A DNA stretch of 64,000 nucleotides from an uncultured Agromyces sp. (GCA_913053875.1 CAJXGN010000004.1:231463-295462), one strand, 5' to 3'; positions 49,633 to 59,294 are shown, numbered from the stretch's first letter. A program made the numbers and translations. Notes: generated by a model from the letters alone, not told the origin.

Positions 49633-50444
49633 GCGGCACGCTGCGACGCGGGATCGAACCCGACGCCGCCCCCGCGTTCGCGCGCGCGACCCGTGCGATG
49701 TCGGAGGCGTTCGCCGCCGAGGCCGCGGCGATCGACCCCGGGGCATCCGTCGCGTCGTCGATCTGGCCGACCGCGGGCGAGCTGGTCGACCACCTGGGGC
49801 AGATCCAGCGGTGGGCGACGCAGGTCGTGCGCACCGGCGAGGCGGCCGACCGGCGCGAGCACGTGCGCCCCGGGGCATCCGACCGCATCGCCTGGTACGC
49901 CGAGGGCGCGAAGGCCCTCGCCGACGTGCTCGAGGCGACCGACCCCGCGCGCCCGTGCTGGACGTTCGCGGGCGAGGGTCCCACCGCTTTCTGGAGCCGG
50001 CGCATGGCGCACGAGGCGCGCAAGCACCTCTGGGACCTGCGCTCGGCCGTCGCCCCCGTGCCGCGTGCACCCGATCAGGGCGGCCCCGCGATGCTCGCCG
50101 ACGCGATCGACGAGCTCTACGCCGTCTTCCTCACCCGCACGCTGCGCTCGACCGGGCTCGACCCGCTGCCGCGCGCGCTCGTGCTGCGCTCGACCGACGT
50201 GCCCGCCGCCTGGACCATCACGCCCGACTGGACGGTCACGCGGCATCCGACCGCAGACGCACCCGCGATCGGCGAGGCCGCGGGCGAGGGGCCGGATGCC
50301 CCGACGATCGTGCGGGCGGCGCTCGGCGACGTGCTGCTGTTCGTCTGGGAGCGCGCACGCCCGAGCTCGCTGCCCGACCGCTTCCGCATCCTCGGCGACC
50401 CCGCGACGGTCACCGCCTACCTGTCGTCCCCGGTCCACCCCTGA
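49629..50444 (+). CDS. Maleylpyruvate isomerase-family mycothiol-dependent enzyme (MDMPI/DinB-like)
   Basis: A 271-residue protein of the MDMPI N-domain type, a DinB-like four-helix bundle: WPTAGELVDHLGQIQRWATQ carries the conserved His after the GELVDHL pattern, and FWSRRMAHEARKHLWDLRSA the second His region; both bind metal. The C-terminal domain starts near DPLPRALVLRSTD. Family members use mycothiol as a cofactor; the substrate is unknown. It is coupled to the DUF2087 gene by ATGA. Confidence 0.82.
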   Translation: MSGTLRRGIEPDAAPAFARATRAMSEAFAAEAAAIDPGASVASSIWPTAGELVDHLGQIQRWATQVVRTGEAADRREHVRPGASDRIAWYAEGAKALADVLEATDPARPCWTFAGEGPTAFWSRRMAHEARKHLWDLRSAVAPVPRAPDQGGPAMLADAIDELYAVFLTRTLRSTGLDPLPRALVLRSTDVPAAWTITPDWTVTRHPTADAPAIGEAAGEGPDAPTIVRAALGDVLLFVWERARPSSLPDRFRILGDPATVTAYLSSPVHP

Positions 50445-50456
50445 CGGGGTGTCCCC

Positions 50457-50533
50457 CCGCCGAGTGTGCTCGAAATGACATTCCCGACCCCGAGATCGGG
50501 TCCATTTCAGGTCAGAACGAGCACACTCGGCGG
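50457..50533. repeat. 77-bp inverted-repeat element with a nested palindrome
   Basis: CCGCCGAGTGTGCTCG (50457-50472) and CGAGCACACTCGGCGG (50518-50533) are perfect 16-bp inverted ends. The centre holds CCCGA-GA-TCGGG (50489-50500), and the inner flanks carry AAATGAC and ATTTCAGGTCA words. It fills the gap between two convergent genes, so it may terminate both; its ordered ends also suggest a dispersed intergenic repeat family. Confidence 0.7.
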
Positions 50534-50539
50534 AGTGGA

Positions 50540-52057
50540 CTACTTCGTCGGGGGCGTGAAGGTGCGCGCGACCTCGACGAGGGTGCGCGTGCCGAAGCCG
50601 GTCGCGCCCTTCGAGCGCCACGACTCGTCGGAGTCGACCGACATGGTGCCCGCGATGTCGACGTGCGCCCACGGCGTCTCGCCCGCGAACTCCGCGAGGA
50701 ACAGCGCCGCGGTCGTCGCACCCGCGTAGCGGTTCGCGCCGACGTTCGAGAGGTCGGCGATGTCGGAGTCGAGGAGCTTCCGGTACTTCTTCTCGAGCGG
50801 CAGCTGCCAGAGCGGCTCGTCGGTGCTGCCGGATGCCTCGAGCAGCGAGTCGACGACCGCCTGCGAGGTGCCGAGCACGGCCGCGCGCGACTGCCCGAGC
50901 GCCATCAGGGCGGCGCCGGTGAGCGTGGCGATGTCGATGATCGCGTCGACGCCCTCCTCGACCGCGAGCGCGATCGCGTCCATCATGACCAGGCGCCCCT
51001 CGGCGTCGGTGTTCTTCACCTCGACGGTCGTGCCGCCGCGCGCGGTGAGCACGTCGCCGAGCTTCGTGGCCGAGCCCGACGGCATGTTGTCGGTGCACAT
51101 CATCCAGCCCGTGACGGCGGCGGATGCCCCGAGGTCGCGCAGCGCCGTGAAGGTGCCGAGCACGTTGGCGGCGCCGCCCATGTCCATCTTCATGAGGGCG
51201 TGCATGCCGTCGGAGGGCTTCAGGCTGATGCCGCCCGAGTCATAGGTGATGCCCTTGCCGACGAGGCCGAGGTGGCCGGTCGACTCGCCCTCGGGCGCGT
51301 AGGTGAGCTTCACCATGCGCGGGTCGACGGTGGAGCCGGCGTTCACGCCGAGGAGGCCGCCGCAGCCGAGCTCGATGAGCGCGGCCTTGTCGAAGACCTC
51401 GACGCCGAAGCCGAAGCGCTCGCCCAGTTCGACCGCGACGTCGGCAAGGTCGGGGGCGGTCAGGTGCGCGGGTGGGGCGTTGGTGAGGTCGCGGGCGACG
51501 GATGCCGCGCGGGCGGCCGCGATGCCGGTGCCGACGCCGGCCGTGCCGGCGTCGAGGCCCTCGGCGGCGAGCTGGAGGCGCTCGATCGCGACCTCCTTGG
51601 GCGTCGCCTTGAGGGCGGCGAAGCGGTAGCGGGCGAGCAGTGCGCCCTCGACGAGCGCGCGAGCCGCGGTCTCGGCGTCGACGCCCGCGAGCGATGCGAC
51701 GCGGATGCCGAGGGAGGCCTGCTTGGGCACGGCGCGCACGAAGGCGGCCGCGGCGTCGCGCAGCGAGGCATCCGTCTGCTCGTCGGCGGCGCCCGCGCCG
51801 ACGGCCACGAGGGTCGGGCCGGTGGGCTGGGGCAGCACGAGGGTCTGGCCGGGCTTGCCCTCGAAGCCCACGCGGGCGAGCGCCTCGCGGTCGAGCGCCA
51901 CCTCGGGCACGTCGCCCTCGGTGTGCACGATCACGCCGATCGCGTCGAGGTCGTGGCCGAGCTCGTCGACGACCTGCACGTCGGCGGCGTCGAGCTGCGC
52001 GAGCGAGGGGACGGGGGTGAAGTCGGCGGGGATGAGCCGAATCGGGTCACGGGTCAT
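50540..52057 (-). CDS. pepA: Leucyl aminopeptidase (M17)
   Basis: A 505-residue cytosolic metallopeptidase. The C-terminal catalytic domain has LVGKGITYDSGGISLKPSDG (Lys and Asp ligands), MKMDMGGAANVLG and NTDAEGRLVMMDAIA, the M17 hallmark that supplies the Asp/Glu ligands and catalytic Arg for two metal ions. It removes N-terminal residues, often Leu, from peptides. ATG at 52057 follows GGAGGA; the frame upstream reads into an antisense region. Confidence 0.92.
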   Translation of the reverse strand: MTRDPIRLIPADFTPVPSLAQLDAADVQVVDELGHDLDAIGVIVHTEGDVPEVALDREALARVGFEGKPGQTLVLPQPTGPTLVAVGAGAADEQTDASLRDAAAAFVRAVPKQASLGIRVASLAGVDAETAARALVEGALLARYRFAALKATPKEVAIERLQLAAEGLDAGTAGVGTGIAAARAASVARDLTNAPPAHLTAPDLADVAVELGERFGFGVEVFDKAALIELGCGGLLGVNAGSTVDPRMVKLTYAPEGESTGHLGLVGKGITYDSGGISLKPSDGMHALMKMDMGGAANVLGTFTALRDLGASAAVTGWMMCTDNMPSGSATKLGDVLTARGGTTVEVKNTDAEGRLVMMDAIALAVEEGVDAIIDIATLTGAALMALGQSRAAVLGTSQAVVDSLLEASGSTDEPLWQLPLEKKYRKLLDSDIADLSNVGANRYAGATTAALFLAEFAGETPWAHVDIAGTMSVDSDESWRSKGATGFGTRTLVEVARTFTPPTK

Positions 52058-52161
52058 GTGTGGTCCTCCATCGCGCCCGTCGCGGCGGTTCCACGCGGGC
52101 GACCATGACACCCTAGTCCGGACGGCTGTGCGAGCGGGCACGCTCTCGCTACGCTCTCACC

Positions 52162-53727
52162 ATGGACCCGGTCGCATGGACCATGATCATCCTGGCCGCC
52201 GCGGTGGTCGCCTTCGTCACGAACCGGGTGCCCATCGTCGTCGTCGCGTTCGGCGTCGCGCTGTCGCTCTGGGCGACGGGAGTGCTGACGCTGAACCAGT
52301 CGCTCGCCGGGTTCGGCGACCCGACCGTGCTGTTCATCGCGTCGCTCTTCGTCGTCGGCGAGGCGCTCGACACGACCGGCGTCACGGCGTGGGCCGGGCA
52401 GCAGGTCATCGGCCGGGCCGGCAGGAGCCCGGTGCGCATCATGGTCGTGGTGTCGGCGCTCGCCGCGGTCATGTCGGCGCTCATCAGCGTGAACGGCGCG
52501 ACCGCGGCCCTGCTGCCGCTCGTCGTGGTCGTCGCGGCGCGCGCCGGGCTGATCGCGTCGAAGATGCTCATCCCGCTCGCGTTCGCGGCCAGCGCCGGGT
52601 CGATGCTCGCGCTCACCGGCACGCCCGTGAACATCATCGTCTCCGACGCCGCCGAGGCGGCCGGCGAGCGGCAGTTCGGGTACTTCGAGTTCGCGCTCGT
52701 CGGCATTCCGCTCGTGCTCGGCACCATCGTCATCATGGTGCTGCTGCGGGGCTGGCTGCCCGAGCGGCACCCGCAGTCGATGGCGAAGGACCTCGGCGAC
52801 TACGCCGCGACCATCAAGCGGCACTACGACCTGCGCACCGGCGCGATCGACATGCCGCTGCTCGGCGCCGCGCACGGCGCGGTCGAGGTGATCGTCTCGC
52901 CCCGGTCGTCGCTGATCGGCGCGCGCGTATTCCCCGGCATGACGATGCCCGACGGCGACGTGGTCGTGGTGGCGGTGCGGCGCGGGGCCGACGACCTTGG
53001 CACGACCGACGAGGCGCTGCGCGCCGGCGACACGCTGCTGCTGCGCGGCGGCTGGCGGGAGCTGCGCGACCTCAGCCGCGGAGGCGACCTCGTGGCGGTC
53101 GACTCGCCCGACCTGATCCGCCGCACGGTCGCGCTCGGCACGGGCGCGAAGCGCGCGATCGGCATCCTCGCCGCGATGGTGCTCGTGCTGGCCACCGGGC
53201 TGATCCCCGCGGCCGCCGCAGGGCTCCTCGCGGCCGGGGCCGCGATCCTGCTCAAGGTCGTGAGCGTGCCGCAGGCGTTCCGCAGCATCTCGTGGACCAC
53301 GGTCGTGCTCGTCGCGGGCATGATCCCCCTCGCGACCGCCTTCACCGAGACCGGTGCGGCCGACATGGTCGCGAACGGCGTGCTCGCCCTCGTGGGCGAC
53401 GCCGGGCCGCAGCTCGCGCTGCTCGTGCTGTGCGTGCTCACGTTCGTGATGAGCCAGCTCATCTCGAACGCGGCGACCGTGCTCGTGGTCATCCCGATCG
53501 CCACCTCGATCGCCACGACCTACGACGTGTCGGTGCTGCCGTTCATGATGGCGCTGACCGTCGCGGGCGCCGCCGCCTTCCTCACCCCGGTCGCCACGCC
53601 GGCGAACGCGATGGTGCTCGAGCCCGGCGGGTACAAGTTCGGGGATTACTGGAAACTCGGACTCCCGCTCTCGGTATTCTTCGTCGCGATGGCCGTTCTG
53701 TACGTGCCCCTGATCTGGAGGTTCTGA
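52162..53727 (+). CDS. SLC13-type permease with an internal RCK_C domain
   Basis: A 521-residue membrane protein with about twelve spans in two halves (SVNGATAALLPLVVVVAARA, ALTGTPVNIIVSDAAEAAGE; second half MSQLISNAATVLVVIPIATS and TPVATPANAMVLEPGGY). Between them lies one TrkA_C/RCK_C domain (about residues 233-310, SLIGARVFPG, TLLLRGGWREL), a ligand-sensing fold. SLC13-like transporters carry sulfate, dicarboxylates or other anions with Na+; the substrate is not evident. ATG at 52162 lies 6 bases after TACGCT (52150-52155), so it is probably leaderless. Confidence 0.86.
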   Translation: MDPVAWTMIILAAAVVAFVTNRVPIVVVAFGVALSLWATGVLTLNQSLAGFGDPTVLFIASLFVVGEALDTTGVTAWAGQQVIGRAGRSPVRIMVVVSALAAVMSALISVNGATAALLPLVVVVAARAGLIASKMLIPLAFAASAGSMLALTGTPVNIIVSDAAEAAGERQFGYFEFALVGIPLVLGTIVIMVLLRGWLPERHPQSMAKDLGDYAATIKRHYDLRTGAIDMPLLGAAHGAVEVIVSPRSSLIGARVFPGMTMPDGDVVVVAVRRGADDLGTTDEALRAGDTLLLRGGWRELRDLSRGGDLVAVDSPDLIRRTVALGTGAKRAIGILAAMVLVLATGLIPAAAAGLLAAGAAILLKVVSVPQAFRSISWTTVVLVAGMIPLATAFTETGAADMVANGVLALVGDAGPQLALLVLCVLTFVMSQLISNAATVLVVIPIATSIATTYDVSVLPFMMALTVAGAAAFLTPVATPANAMVLEPGGYKFGDYWKLGLPLSVFFVAMAVLYVPLIWRF

Positions 53728-53731
53728 CCCC

Positions 53732-54355
53732 GTGAGCGAACCGACGCGAGTGCTGCCGAAGCCCGGCTGGTACCCCGACCCGAACGGCAGCGGTCGCAGG
53801 CGCTGGTGGACCGGCCTCGGCTGGAGCGACCGGTTCGCCGAACCGGGGCAGATCGCCGGGCTCTCGCGCAACGGCTCGACCTCGAGCGAGTCGCTCTACG
53901 GCGAGTGGATCTGGTTCGTGCTGTTCCTGCCGTACGTGCCGTCGCTCGGGCTGTTCTTCGTCGACTGGCAGCGATTCATCGCCCTGCTGACGTCGCCGAA
54001 CCCCGACATGGTCGAACTCGCTCCGCTGCAGCTGATCCTCGACCCCGCCTACCTCTTCGTCGTCATCGGCGGGTGGGTGTCGTACTTCCTGGTGATCGCG
54101 TTCGCGGCGGCCGACCGGGCGCGGCTGAAGCGGGTCGGCGTGGATCGACCGTTCCACTGGGCGTTCGCGATCCTCTCGGCCAACCTCTACGTGATCGGGC
54201 GCAGCATCGTCGTGCACCGACGCGCGGGGGCGGGCGGGCTCGCACCGATCTGGGTGCTGCTGGCGCTCATCGTGGTCTCGTCGGTGGTCGGGGCGCTCGT
54301 GGGTGTCTGGATCGGCCGGGAGTTCTTCGAGACGGTGTACGCGATCTACGGCTGA
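53732..54355 (+). CDS. DUF2510 membrane protein
   Basis: A 207-residue protein. The N-terminal GWYPDPNGSGRRRWWTGLGW is the DUF2510 motif, a short aromatic/Pro segment of many actinobacterial membrane proteins. Four hydrophobic segments follow (WIWFVLFLPYVPSLGLFFV, YLFVVIGGWVSYFLVIAFAA, IWVLLALIVVSSVVGALVGV). GTG at 53732 has GGAGG about 9 bases before it and lies 4 bp after the transporter stop, so both are one operon. Function unknown. Confidence 0.75.
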   Translation: MSEPTRVLPKPGWYPDPNGSGRRRWWTGLGWSDRFAEPGQIAGLSRNGSTSSESLYGEWIWFVLFLPYVPSLGLFFVDWQRFIALLTSPNPDMVELAPLQLILDPAYLFVVIGGWVSYFLVIAFAAADRARLKRVGVDRPFHWAFAILSANLYVIGRSIVVHRRAGAGGLAPIWVLLALIVVSSVVGALVGVWIGREFFETVYAIYG

Positions 54356-54383
54356 TCGTCAGCCGAGCGGGGTACCGTCGGGT

Positions 54384-55301
54384 ATGGCCGGTCACGGCGG
54401 CGACGACGCGTCCGGCGGGTCGACCAGGTGGCGCCCCGGGCGCACGGGTCGGCGCAACCCGCCGGCGTGGAGCCGCGCGCTCGCCGAGGGCGACGACGCC
54501 GGGTTCTTCGGACCGGGCAGTGCCGTGTGGGCGGTCAACGGCGCGCTGCCGACGCTGGTCGCGGGCATCCGCGCGCTGCTCCTCCAGACGCTGCACCCGG
54601 GTGCCATGGCCGGCGTGGCCGACTGGTCGCGCTACCACGAGGACCCGCTCGGCCGCCTCGACGGCACGGTGCGCTGGATCGCGGTCACGACGTTCGGCGA
54701 TCGACGGGCGGCGACGGATGCCTCGGCCTTCGTCTCGCGGCTGCACGAGCGCGTGCGCGGCACGTACGTCGATGCCGCCGGGGTCGAACGCGAGTACTCG
54801 GCCGGCGACGAGCACCTGCTGCGCTGGGTGCACGACGCCTTCGCCGAGGCGTTCATCGGCGCGCACCTCACCTGGGGCGGGCCGATCCCGGGCGGACCGG
54901 ACGCGTACGTGCGCGAGTGGGCGACGGCCGGCCGGCTGATGGGCGTGACCGATCCGCCCGAGTCGCTCGCGGCGCTGCGGGCCGAGCTCGACGCGTTCGC
55001 CGCCGAGTCGAAGTACGACGAGCGCGTCGCGCACGCGGTCGGATGGCTGCGGCACCCGAAGCTGCCCGGGCTCACGGGCGCGCTCTACCCGATCTTCTTC
55101 GGCGGGGCCGTGGCGTCGCTCACCGACGGGCAGCGGCGGATGCTGCGGCTGCGGCGCCCGCGCTGGCCCGCGATCACCGCGACGCGCTTCCTGCTCTGGG
55201 GCCTGCGCATGACGTCCGGGAAGTCGCCGAGCGAGGAGGCGGCCAGGCAGCGGGTCGCCCGCCTCGCGGCATCCGCCCCCCTGCACTCGGCGGAGACGTA
55301 G
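54384..55301 (+). CDS. Oxygenase MpaB-family protein (DUF2236)
   Basis: A 305-residue protein. LLLQTLHPGAMAGVADWSRY, LGRLDGTVRWIAVTTFGD and LLRWVHDAFAEAFIGAHLTW are the MpaB/DUF2236 motifs, whose His residues (HPGAMAG, WVHD) bind heme in characterised relatives such as latex-clearing proteins. The physiological substrate is unknown. ATG at 54384 is 5 bases after TACCGT (54373-54378), indicating a leaderless message distinct from the upstream DUF2510 gene. Confidence 0.83.
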   Translation: MAGHGGDDASGGSTRWRPGRTGRRNPPAWSRALAEGDDAGFFGPGSAVWAVNGALPTLVAGIRALLLQTLHPGAMAGVADWSRYHEDPLGRLDGTVRWIAVTTFGDRRAATDASAFVSRLHERVRGTYVDAAGVEREYSAGDEHLLRWVHDAFAEAFIGAHLTWGGPIPGGPDAYVREWATAGRLMGVTDPPESLAALRAELDAFAAESKYDERVAHAVGWLRHPKLPGLTGALYPIFFGGAVASLTDGQRRMLRLRRPRWPAITATRFLLWGLRMTSGKSPSEEAARQRVARLAASAPLHSAET

Positions 55302-55304
55302 CCC

Positions 55305-55859
55305 CTACACGTCGACGGCCTGCGCGGGCACGTCGCGCAGGTCGACCGACCAGGCGCGCACGCGCACGGTGCCGCCGCGGCGGCCGGGGTACTCCTGCTC
55401 GCCCTCGTCGCGGAACCCGAGCCGACTGCAGAGCGCGTTCGACGGCAGGTTCTCGACCATCGGGAACGCCACGAGCAGCGCGCGCTCGGGGGTGCGGTGC
55501 GCCGCCGCATCCGCCACCAGCAGCCGCATCGCACGCGTCGCGTACCCGCGGTCCTGGTACGGGGTGTGCACGCTCCAGCCCGACTCGAACACCGGGCGGC
55601 CGTGCCACTCGTCCTCCCAGTAGCCCACCGAGCCGACCGGGTCGGGCACGCCCTCGACCTCGATGCGGAACATGCGGGCGTCGCCCGTCTCCCACGACCG
55701 CAGGTAACGCGCGTGCCGCTTCAGCAGCGTCGCGTGCGACTCGGGCCCGCCGAGGTACTGCGTCATGCGCCGCGTGTTGCTGTGCACGAGCACCGGGAGG
55801 TCGTCGGTCGACCAGCGCTCGAGGCTGAGGACCGGCTCCCGGTGCGGCACGGCGGGCAT
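55305..55859 (-). CDS. GNAT-family N-acetyltransferase (RimJ/RimL-like)
   Basis: A 184-residue acetyltransferase of the Acetyltransf_3 kind: LERWSTDDLPVLVHSNTRRM at the start, VHTPYQDRGYATRAMRLL as the acetyl-CoA loop, and ENLPSNALCSRLGF as motif B. ATG at 55859 lies one base after the stop of the AI-2E transporter gene, so the pair is coupled. Substrate unknown. Confidence 0.86.
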   Translation of the reverse strand: MPAVPHREPVLSLERWSTDDLPVLVHSNTRRMTQYLGGPESHATLLKRHARYLRSWETGDARMFRIEVEGVPDPVGSVGYWEDEWHGRPVFESGWSVHTPYQDRGYATRAMRLLVADAAAHRTPERALLVAFPMVENLPSNALCSRLGFRDEGEQEYPGRRGGTVRVRAWSVDLRDVPAQAVDV

Positions 55860-55860
55860 G

Positions 55861-57087
55861 TCAACGGCCCTCGGTGCCCGCTTCGCCGTGTGCAGCGGGT
55901 GCGGCGGATGCCCCGGGGTCGGGGGGTGGTGCGTCGCCATCCGGTTCCTGCGGATCGTCCGACGCGTTCCAGGTCTTGATGATCGCCCACGACACGGCCG
56001 CGATCGGCACCGACAGGATGGCGCCGATGATGCCGCCGAGGATGGTGCCGGCCGTCAGCGCGACCAGGATGACCAGCGGATGCAGCTTCAACGACTGCGC
56101 CATCACGACCGGCTGGAGGAAGTTGCCCTCGAGCTGGTTGACGCCGATGACGATCGCGATGACGATGAGCGCCGCGATCGGGCCGTTGGCGACCAGCGCG
56201 ATGAGCGCGGCCAGGGCACCGGCCACCGTCGCGCCCACGAGCGGCACGAACGCGCCGATGAACACGATCACGCTGAGCGGCAGCCAGAGCGGCACCTGCA
56301 GGATCGCCAGGCCCACGCCGATGCCGATCGCGTCGACCGCGGCGATGATCGCCGTGCCGCGGATGTACCCGCCCAGCACGGTCACGCCGGTGCGGCCGAC
56401 TCGACGCCCGCGCGCGAGCGCCGCACCGCGGAACGGCGTCAGGAAGAACTCCCAGATGACGTCGCCGTCCTTCAGGAAGAAGAACAGGATCACGACGCCG
56501 AGCACCAGCCCGGTCACGACCTGCGCGGCCGCCGAGACCCCCGCGATGGCGCCCGAGCCGAACTGCGCGCTCGTCAGGAAGTCGATGACCCAGTCGATCG
56601 AGTCGTCGATGAGGCCCTGGTCGATGGGGAGCGGCCCGTCGAGCACCCACACGCGCAGTTCCTCGAACCCCTCGATCGCCGACTCGTAGAGCTCGTCCCA
56701 CTGGTCGCGCACCGCGAACACGATGGCAGTGACGAGGCCGCCGAAGACGAGGATGCCGCCGAGCAGCGTGACCCAGGCCGCGAGGATCGGCGACAGGCCG
56801 AGCCGTCGCAGCCAGCCCACCAGCGGCGCGGCCGCCGCGGCGATGATGATCGCGAGCAGCACCGGGATCACGACGAGCTTCAGCTGCACCCCCGCGATCA
56901 CCACGAGCGACACGATCGCGACGATCGCGAGCAGCTGCACCGCGCGGATCGACCAGCGGCCGAGGTGGTCGGTCCAGAGCTCGCTCAGCGTGGGCCGGTG
57001 AGCGGATGCGTCGTGCTCGGCGCCGCCCTCGGGGGCATCTGCTCGCCCTGCCGCCCTCGCGGTGCTCGTCGTCTCGTCGTCGCTCAT
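55861..57087 (-). CDS. AI-2E family transporter (PerM/YdiK type)
   Basis: A 408-residue membrane protein. After an acidic cytosolic N-terminus there are eight spans with the family signature regions IFLKD-like FFFLKDGDVIWEFFLTPFRG, GGYIRGTAIIAAVDAIGIGV and GVNQLEGNFLQPVVMAQSLK. Members carry autoinducer-2, small peptides, or ions; the family name is not proof of AI-2 transport. ATG at 57087 follows GGGAGG. The C-terminal tail is acidic and Pro-rich. Confidence 0.87.
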   Translation of the reverse strand: MSDDETTSTARAAGRADAPEGGAEHDASAHRPTLSELWTDHLGRWSIRAVQLLAIVAIVSLVVIAGVQLKLVVIPVLLAIIIAAAAAPLVGWLRRLGLSPILAAWVTLLGGILVFGGLVTAIVFAVRDQWDELYESAIEGFEELRVWVLDGPLPIDQGLIDDSIDWVIDFLTSAQFGSGAIAGVSAAAQVVTGLVLGVVILFFFLKDGDVIWEFFLTPFRGAALARGRRVGRTGVTVLGGYIRGTAIIAAVDAIGIGVGLAILQVPLWLPLSVIVFIGAFVPLVGATVAGALAALIALVANGPIAALIVIAIVIGVNQLEGNFLQPVVMAQSLKLHPLVILVALTAGTILGGIIGAILSVPIAAVSWAIIKTWNASDDPQEPDGDAPPPDPGASAAPAAHGEAGTEGR

Positions 57088-57167
57088 CGGACCTCCCTCG
57101 TGCGGCGCGGTCGCCTTCACCCCATCACACCCGAGCCGGGCCCGCGAGGGAAGGGGGTGGACGGATG

Positions 57168-59294
57168 CTACTCGCCCGACGGGTGCGCGCCGGCCGCGTC
57201 GATCACCCAGGCGTACGAGAACGCGCGCTCGCGCCATGCCCTGTACCGCCCCGAGACGCCGCCGTGGCCCGCAGCCATCTCGATCTTGAGCTGCGCGTCG
57301 GCACCGACGTCGCGCAGGCGCGCGACCCACTTCGCCGGCTCGACGTAGAGCACGCGCGTGTCGTTCAGGCTCGTCACCGCGAGGATCGGCGGGTAGTGCG
57401 TCTCGTGCACGTTCTCGTACGGGGTGTACGACTTCATGTACCGGTACACCTCGGGGTCGTGCAGCGGGTCGCCCCACTCGTCCCACTCGATGACCGTGAG
57501 CGGCAGGTCGGGGTCGAGGATGCTGGTGAGCGCATCGACGAACGGCACCTCGGCGAGGATGCCCGAGAACAGCTTCGGCGCGAGGTTCGCGACCGCGCCC
57601 ATGAGCAGCCCGCCCGCGCTGCCGCCCTGCGCGACGAGGCGGTCGGGCGCGGTCCAGTCGTCGTCGATGAGCTGCTCGGCGCACGCCACGAAGTCGGTGA
57701 ACGTGCTGCGCTTGTGCAGCTGCTTGCCGTGCTCGTACCAGAGCCGGCCCATCTCGCCGCCGCCGCGCACGTGCGCGACCGCGAAGATCATGCCGCGGTC
57801 GAGGAGGCTGAGCCGCGGGATGCCGAAGCCCGGGTCGATCGAGTGCTCGTACGACCCGTAGCCGTAGAGCAGGGTGGGGGCCGGCGTGCCGGGGGTCACG
57901 AGGTCGCGCCGGTAGACGAGCGAGATCGGGATGCGCGTGCCGTCGTCGGCCGTCGCCCAGACGCGCCGCTGCTCGTAGTCGGCCGGGTCGTAGCCGCCCA
58001 GCACGGGCTGCTGCTTGCGCAGCTTCAGCTCGCCGGTCTCGACCACGTAGTCGGAGACCGTCGACGGCGTCACGAAGCTCGTGTACCCGATGCGCAGCGT
58101 CGGCTGCGTCCACTCGGGGTTGCCGCGCACGCCCACCGAGAACAGCTCCTCGTCGAAGGTCAGCTCGTGCGGGGTGTCGTCGTGGTTGGCGCCCTGCGGC
58201 ACGCGTGCGACCGCGACGCGGGGGAGCCCGTCGCGCCGGTACTCGACGGCGACGAAGTCGCGGAACGCGTCGACGCCCTCGAGCCGGATGCGGTCGGAGT
58301 GCGGCACGAGCATGCGCCGCTCGCCCTGCGGGTCGTCGGCCGCGACGCTCACGAGCTCGAAGTTCACGGCGCCGTCGTTGTGCAGGACGAGCAGGCGGTC
58401 GTGCCCGCGGGCGACGGCGTGCTCGACCTCGTACTCGACCCCGCGCACGCGCGGCCAGACGACGCGGAACTCGCCGGTCGGGTCGCTCGCATCGAGCAGG
58501 TGCGCCTCGCTCGTGATGTTCGAGCCCGCCTCGATGACCAGGTACCTGCGGCTGCGGGTGAGGCCCACGCCGATCCAGAACTGCTCGTCGGGCTCGTGGA
58601 ACACCTGCACGTCGTCGGATGCAGCGGTGCCGACCTCGTGCCGCCAGATCGTGTCGGGGCGCCAGCTCTCGTCGACGGTCGCGTAGAACACGTACCGCCC
58701 GCTCGGGTCGAAGAGGGCGCCGTGCGCGGTGTTCGGGATCTCGTCGGCGAACTCGTCGCCCGTGGCATCCGACCGCAGCGACCGGAGGCGGATCGTGTAG
58801 CGCTCGTCGCCCTCGGTGTCGGTCGCGTAGAGCAGGGTGTCGCCGTCTTCGCTCACGTCGAAGCTGCCGAGCGAGAAGAACTCGTGGCCCTCGGCCTCGA
58901 CGTTGGCATCGAGCAGCACCTGCTCGCCCGGCAGCGAGCCGCCGTCCTCGGGCAGCTGCGGCGGGTCCCAGTCGTCGGGGCCCGCGGCGGGCACGCGGCA
59001 GTGGATGCCGTACTGCTGCCCCTCGACCGTGCGCGAGTAGTACCACCAGGCCCCCTCGCGTGCGGGCACCGACAGGTCGGTCTCCTTCGTGCGGCGCTTG
59101 ATCTCCTCGAACAGCTGCTCCTGCAGGAGCGTGAGGTGCTCGTTGCGCGCCTTCGTGTACGCGTTCTCCTCGTGCAGGTGCGCGATGACCTCGGGGGAGT
59201 CCTTGTCGCGCAGCCACTCGTACGGATCGTGGAACGTGTCGCCGTGGTGCGTGCGTTCGGTCGGGCGCTTCGGAGTGTCGGGCGGAGTGAGCAC
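57168..59294 (-). CDS. Oligopeptidase B-like prolyl oligopeptidase (S9A)
   Basis: A 708-residue cytosolic serine peptidase: a seven-bladed propeller (about residues 70-410) and an alpha/beta hydrolase domain. The triad is Ser559 in GGSAGG, Asp645 in SLNDTRV and His677 in GHGG, spaced as in oligopeptidase B. LYGYGSYEHSIDPGFG and VAHVRGGGEMGRLWYEHGK are S9A signatures. It should cut small peptides after basic residues. GTG at 59294 lies 6 bases after TACGCT (59301-59306), so it is leaderless. Confidence 0.9.
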   Translation of the reverse strand: MLTPPDTPKRPTERTHHGDTFHDPYEWLRDKDSPEVIAHLHEENAYTKARNEHLTLLQEQLFEEIKRRTKETDLSVPAREGAWWYYSRTVEGQQYGIHCRVPAAGPDDWDPPQLPEDGGSLPGEQVLLDANVEAEGHEFFSLGSFDVSEDGDTLLYATDTEGDERYTIRLRSLRSDATGDEFADEIPNTAHGALFDPSGRYVFYATVDESWRPDTIWRHEVGTAASDDVQVFHEPDEQFWIGVGLTRSRRYLVIEAGSNITSEAHLLDASDPTGEFRVVWPRVRGVEYEVEHAVARGHDRLLVLHNDGAVNFELVSVAADDPQGERRMLVPHSDRIRLEGVDAFRDFVAVEYRRDGLPRVAVARVPQGANHDDTPHELTFDEELFSVGVRGNPEWTQPTLRIGYTSFVTPSTVSDYVVETGELKLRKQQPVLGGYDPADYEQRRVWATADDGTRIPISLVYRRDLVTPGTPAPTLLYGYGSYEHSIDPGFGIPRLSLLDRGMIFAVAHVRGGGEMGRLWYEHGKQLHKRSTFTDFVACAEQLIDDDWTAPDRLVAQGGSAGGLLMGAVANLAPKLFSGILAEVPFVDALTSILDPDLPLTVIEWDEWGDPLHDPEVYRYMKSYTPYENVHETHYPPILAVTSLNDTRVLYVEPAKWVARLRDVGADAQLKIEMAAGHGGVSGRYRAWRERAFSYAWVIDAAGAHPSGE

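Noticed and set aside
55861..57087. Quorum-sensing role for the AI-2E family protein
   Set aside because: The family name does not establish AI-2 transport, and no luxS or AI-2 processing genes are seen in the window.
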